Origin: Ornithinimicrobium avium
Lineage (GTDB): Bacteria; Actinomycetota; Actinomycetes; Actinomycetales; Dermatophilaceae
Reading direction: 5' to 3'
Assembly: GCF_003351765.1 (NCBI RefSeq)
Contig: NZ_CP031229.1
Coordinates: 1,178,001 to 1,242,000 of the forward strand
DNA length: 64,000 nt
Shown: positions 61,083-64,000 of the stretch, in pieces
Position numbering within the stretch: position 1 is the stretch's first letter
How the letters are laid out: every line of letters begins with the position of its first letter
Notes under the pieces: generated by a model
What the model was told of the DNA's origin: nothing
The model's input: the letters and a program-made list of their open reading frames with translations, nothing else
The model's database searches: none
Position numbers and translations under genes: made by a program

Positions 61083-64000
61083 CTACTCGTCGCTCCTGGG
61101 CACCGCCTCCTGCTGCTTGACCGGCGTGGGCGGCAACGGCTTGGCCTTCTGCCGCTGAACCGCCTGGGCGTGGGCGTCCGTGGCGTCCCCGCCGGCGTCC
61201 GCGGCGGCCTTGTGCGGCAGCGGCGGCAGCGGCTTGAGCTTCTGCACCTGCGCCGGCGTGAGGCTGTCCGCCGCCGCGTCGCCGCCCACGTCCGGACCGG
61301 GGCCTCCGGGCAGCACCGCGTCGGGCCGTGGCGGGGCTGCCCCGGACGCGTCGTCGCCGCCGGTCGCAGACCCCTTGCGCACCGTCACCTGCGGACTGGC
61401 CACGAAGCCCAGCTTGACCGTCCCGGTCGAGACGTTGACCTCGACCAGCGGCACCGCGCTGAGCACCTGGTCCAGCTTCTGGATGCGCGCGGTGTGCTTG
61501 CTGATCGCATACTTCGCGAACGAGCTCGGCAGCGTGCGCTGCAGGTCGGCGAGCGCCTGGGCACGCAGCGCCGGCGTCGCGTCGAGGGCGGCACGGTACT
61601 TCTTGATCTCCTCCATCTGGGCGTTCTGGCGCGTCTTGGTCCAGATGAACGCCTGCCCGGAGGGGTCGATGAAGCTCACCGGGTTGGACCCCGCGAAGGA
61701 GTACGCCGCCCGCAGCTCGGGGTTGGCCACGACCGCGGTCGGGTCGCCGGCCAGCAGCGGGTCGGGCGAGTAGAGCATCTCCTCGCGGGTGTCGTACCAC
61801 CGCGGGCCGACGTCGAGCAGGTCGCGCCGCTCGTCGTAGTAGTGCCCGCCGAAGAGGTACGGCGTGCGGTAGACCGTGCTGTTCTCCATGAACCAGATCT
61901 CCCCGCCCGGGAAGTACTCCAGGTGCTGGAAGGTCTCTCCGCGGTAGTCGGTGACCATGTTGGTGCTGCCCTGCAGGTCCTGGTGCAGGAAGTAGCGCGT
62001 CAGCTCCTCCTCGCCGCCGTCGTCGCGCTGGGTGGCGATGCGGTTGTCGCCGGCCCACACGTGCTTGTAGATCTCGGTGCCGTTGCGCAGCGTGAACCAC
62101 GGGTTGACGAAGGCCGTCTCCCCGTTGGGTCCGCGCTCGATCATCCGCTGGCCCGAGTCGTCGTACTTGTAGGTCGTGCTCGCCGACGAGTCGTCCACGA
62201 GGGTGAGCCGGTCGGTGGCGTCCCAGGTCAGCTGTCGGATCCACCTGCCCTTGGAGTCCTTGGTCCCGAGCAGGTTGCCGTCGGCGTCGAAGTGGTAGCT
62301 GCGCGGTCCCACGGTCCCGTCGGCGGACTCGGCCAGCCCCGGCGCGGCGTCGGAGTAGGTCCGGTCGAAGGTGTAGGTCGTCTCGTCCTGGACGAGCTCC
62401 TTCTTGCCCTTGCGTATGACGTCGCGCTGGTTCTTGGCGACCACGTTGCGGTGCTCGTCCAGCTCCAGGTCCAACGCGTAGGCGCGCGTGGCCTTCGTGT
62501 CGACGTCCCACTGGCCCTGCGCCCCGACCAGCCGGTCGTAGGCGTCGAGCTCGTAGGTCTGCCGGCTCGGGCCGCCGAACAGGCTCGGCTCGGGGGCGGG
62601 CAGCTCGTTGCGGTACGCCAGGACGTTGCCGACGGCGTCGTAGTCGTAGTTGAGGTCCTGGATCTCGGTCTGCGCGGGCTTCTTGACCTTGCGGTCCGCA
62701 GAGATCGTCCGCTGACGGTCCAGCCACCGGGTCGCGGGGTCGTAGGCCCACTCGGTCGTGACGGCGTTGCCGTACTCCGAGGAGCGCGGCGAGAGGAACT
62801 CGTCGTAGGTCGACCCGAGCAGGTAGTCGTAGTGCCACGTCCGCGGACGACGCTCGACGATCGGCTCGCCCTCCTCGTCGAAGCCGATGATGACGTCCTC
62901 GTAGCCGTCCTCCTCACCGGTCACGGCGCGCACCAGACCGCCGGCGTCGTAGTCGTAGGTCAGCCGCTCGCTGTCCGGGTAGGTCATGTGCAGCAGCCGG
63001 CCCAGCCCGTCGTAGTCCCACGTGGTGGTCCAGGTGAAGTCCTGCGCCCTGGCCGGGTCCCAGTTGTGCAGCTTGACCTGCGCGGCCTGCTTCACCACGG
63101 TCCCGCCGCGGCTGTAGCCGAGGTCGAGGATGCGCGTGCCGTCCTCCACGCGGGTGATGCGCCCCGCGCCGTTGCCGTCGGCACCCATGGCGCCGTACGT
63201 GTAGGACACGTCGGGCGTCCCGTCCGGGTGGTCGATGGTCACGAGCCTGCCCAGCTGGTAGTCGTAGGTGGTGGCCGTGCCCGCGGCGCGCAGGTTGGGC
63301 GTGACCCGGCTGGTCAGCCGGCCCTCGTCGTCGTAGGTCATCTCCACCAGGCCGGCGTCCGGGGTGTCGGTGGAGGTGCGCCGCCCGAGCATGTCGTAGG
63401 CGTGCGTGGTCACCTCGCCCGAGGAGTCGGTGAAGCTCAGCAGCGCACCGGTCCCGGCGTAGTCGTAGGTCGACGTCAGCCTCGGCTCGCCCGCCGGCTC
63501 GTCGTCGATCTGCAGCACCCGGCCGCGCATGTCGGTCCACGTCGTGGTGGCCCGACCGCGCGGGTCGGTGCTGACCGTCTCGTAGACGACCGTCGCCGGG
63601 TCGGAGCCGGGCAGCTCGGTGTAGGTGTAGACGTTCGTCGTCACCCGGCCACCGGGCTGGGTCACCTCGTCCGGCGCGTCCCACAGGTCCAGGACGGTCA
63701 CCGTGGCGGCGGCCGGGTCCGGGACGCTCAGGTCGTATGCCGTGAGCTCGGGCTGCTGGTCCACGGTCGGGTAGTGGTCGCTCACCACGCGCCCGAGGGC
63801 GTCGTAGGCCACTGCGCCGCTGACGCTGCGCCCCGCCACGCCGGGCTCGCCGACGGCGGTGTGCAGGCTCACGTCGCGCTTGGTCTGCGTGGTGCGGCCC
63901 AGCCCGTCGACGAAGGTGACGGTGTCGATCGTGTCGCCCGGGTGGAGCGCGTCGGTGTGGTGCGCGACGGCATACCCGTAGTCCGGGTCGCTGGGCGCGT
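61083..64000 (-). CDS. RHS/YD-repeat protein (partial, N-terminus beyond window)
   Basis: About 970 residues are visible and the frame is open at the right edge. Dozens of YD repeats occur (for example YDYAGTGALLSFTDSSGEVT, YDMLGRRTSTDTPDAG). The RHS core ends with GGHYYDERRDLLDVGPRWYD and NPVSFIDPSGQAF near 61650-61860, after which the roughly 190-residue tail is variable, as in polymorphic RHS toxins. The tail has no nuclease or deaminase motif that I recognise. It is rich in Pro and carries KPLPPLP and KPLPPTP. The FVDGLGRTTQTK block near the edge resembles SpvB/TcC-type proteins. No immunity gene is visible downstream; arfB is convergent. Confidence 0.85.
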   Translation of the reverse strand, partial: APSDPDYGYAVAHHTDALHPGDTIDTVTFVDGLGRTTQTKRDVSLHTAVGEPGVAGRSVSGAVAYDALGRVVSDHYPTVDQQPELTAYDLSVPDPAAATVTVLDLWDAPDEVTQPGGRVTTNVYTYTELPGSDPATVVYETVSTDPRGRATTTWTDMRGRVLQIDDEPAGEPRLTSTYDYAGTGALLSFTDSSGEVTTHAYDMLGRRTSTDTPDAGLVEMTYDDEGRLTSRVTPNLRAAGTATTYDYQLGRLVTIDHPDGTPDVSYTYGAMGADGNGAGRITRVEDGTRILDLGYSRGGTVVKQAAQVKLHNWDPARAQDFTWTTTWDYDGLGRLLHMTYPDSERLTYDYDAGGLVRAVTGEEDGYEDVIIGFDEEGEPIVERRPRTWHYDYLLGSTYDEFLSPRSSEYGNAVTTEWAYDPATRWLDRQRTISADRKVKKPAQTEIQDLNYDYDAVGNVLAYRNELPAPEPSLFGGPSRQTYELDAYDRLVGAQGQWDVDTKATRAYALDLELDEHRNVVAKNQRDVIRKGKKELVQDETTYTFDRTYSDAAPGLAESADGTVGPRSYHFDADGNLLGTKDSKGRWIRQLTWDATDRLTLVDDSSASTTYKYDDSGQRMIERGPNGETAFVNPWFTLRNGTEIYKHVWAGDNRIATQRDDGGEEELTRYFLHQDLQGSTNMVTDYRGETFQHLEYFPGGEIWFMENSTVYRTPYLFGGHYYDERRDLLDVGPRWYDTREEMLYSPDPLLAGDPTAVVANPELRAAYSFAGSNPVSFIDPSGQAFIWTKTRQNAQMEEIKKYRAALDATPALRAQALADLQRTLPSSFAKYAISKHTARIQKLDQVLSAVPLVEVNVSTGTVKLGFVASPQVTVRKGSATGGDDASGAAPPRPDAVLPGGPGPDVGGDAAADSLTPAQVQKLKPLPPLPHKAAADAGGDATDAHAQAVQRQKAKPLPPTPVKQQEAVPRSDE

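Overview
The window is high-GC DNA from an actinobacterium. The division genes (sepF, two divIVA paralogues, mraZ-rsmH-ftsL-ftsI with no ftsA), the frequent GTG starts and the moxR-DUF58-transglutaminase cluster point to the order Micrococcales. Gene content and style suggest an Intrasporangiaceae/Ornithinimicrobiaceae-like organism, but that placement is inference. No rRNA, tRNA or CRISPR array was seen.

Layout. 1-2347: a baeRF3-type release-factor-like gene (cut by the window edge), a HIT hydrolase, and a low-GC gene with an aerolysin/ETX-MTX2-like pore-forming pattern. 2517-6299: oligopeptidase B and a SulP transporter. 6386-11247: a tightly coupled three-gene operon (an HNH-AAA ATPase fusion, a second HNH protein, and a patatin phospholipase carrying a membrane hairpin). 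It looks like an uncharacterised Septu-like anti-phage system and is the best candidate here for something new. 11393-21036: dnaE, a DUF4389 membrane protein divergent from a flavodoxin, a WS/DGAT acyltransferase with a small glycine-rich membrane protein, and an ArsR regulator coupled to a second SulP transporter.

21130-52082 is almost entirely on the minus strand and is the cell-envelope and division region. Read in transcription order it runs mraZ, rsmH, ftsL, ftsI, murF, mraY, murD, ftsW, murG, murC, ftsQ, ftsZ. Then comes an interruption: an ISAs1-family insertion sequence, a complete-looking Tad/Flp pilus operon and a second divIVA. After that follow pgeF, yggS, sepF, yggT, divIVA, a DksA/TraR zinc-finger protein, lspA and rluD. 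murE is missing from its usual place between ftsI and murF. The ISAs1 element has a perfect 10-bp target duplication and sits inside a 16-bp hairpin that probably terminated ftsZ transcription.

52453-57165 (plus strand): moxR, DUF58 and a transglutaminase-like membrane protein whose last 167 codons are out of frame. 57235-64000: an AbiEi/DUF559-type protein, a secreted coiled-coil gene split in its signal peptide by an ISL3-family element (8-bp target duplication, frameshifted transposase), arfB, and an RHS/YD-repeat protein running off the right edge. Two copies of a 68-bp palindromic element lie between convergent genes at 57235 and 60969.

All functional calls rest on motifs read by eye. 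No database search was possible.
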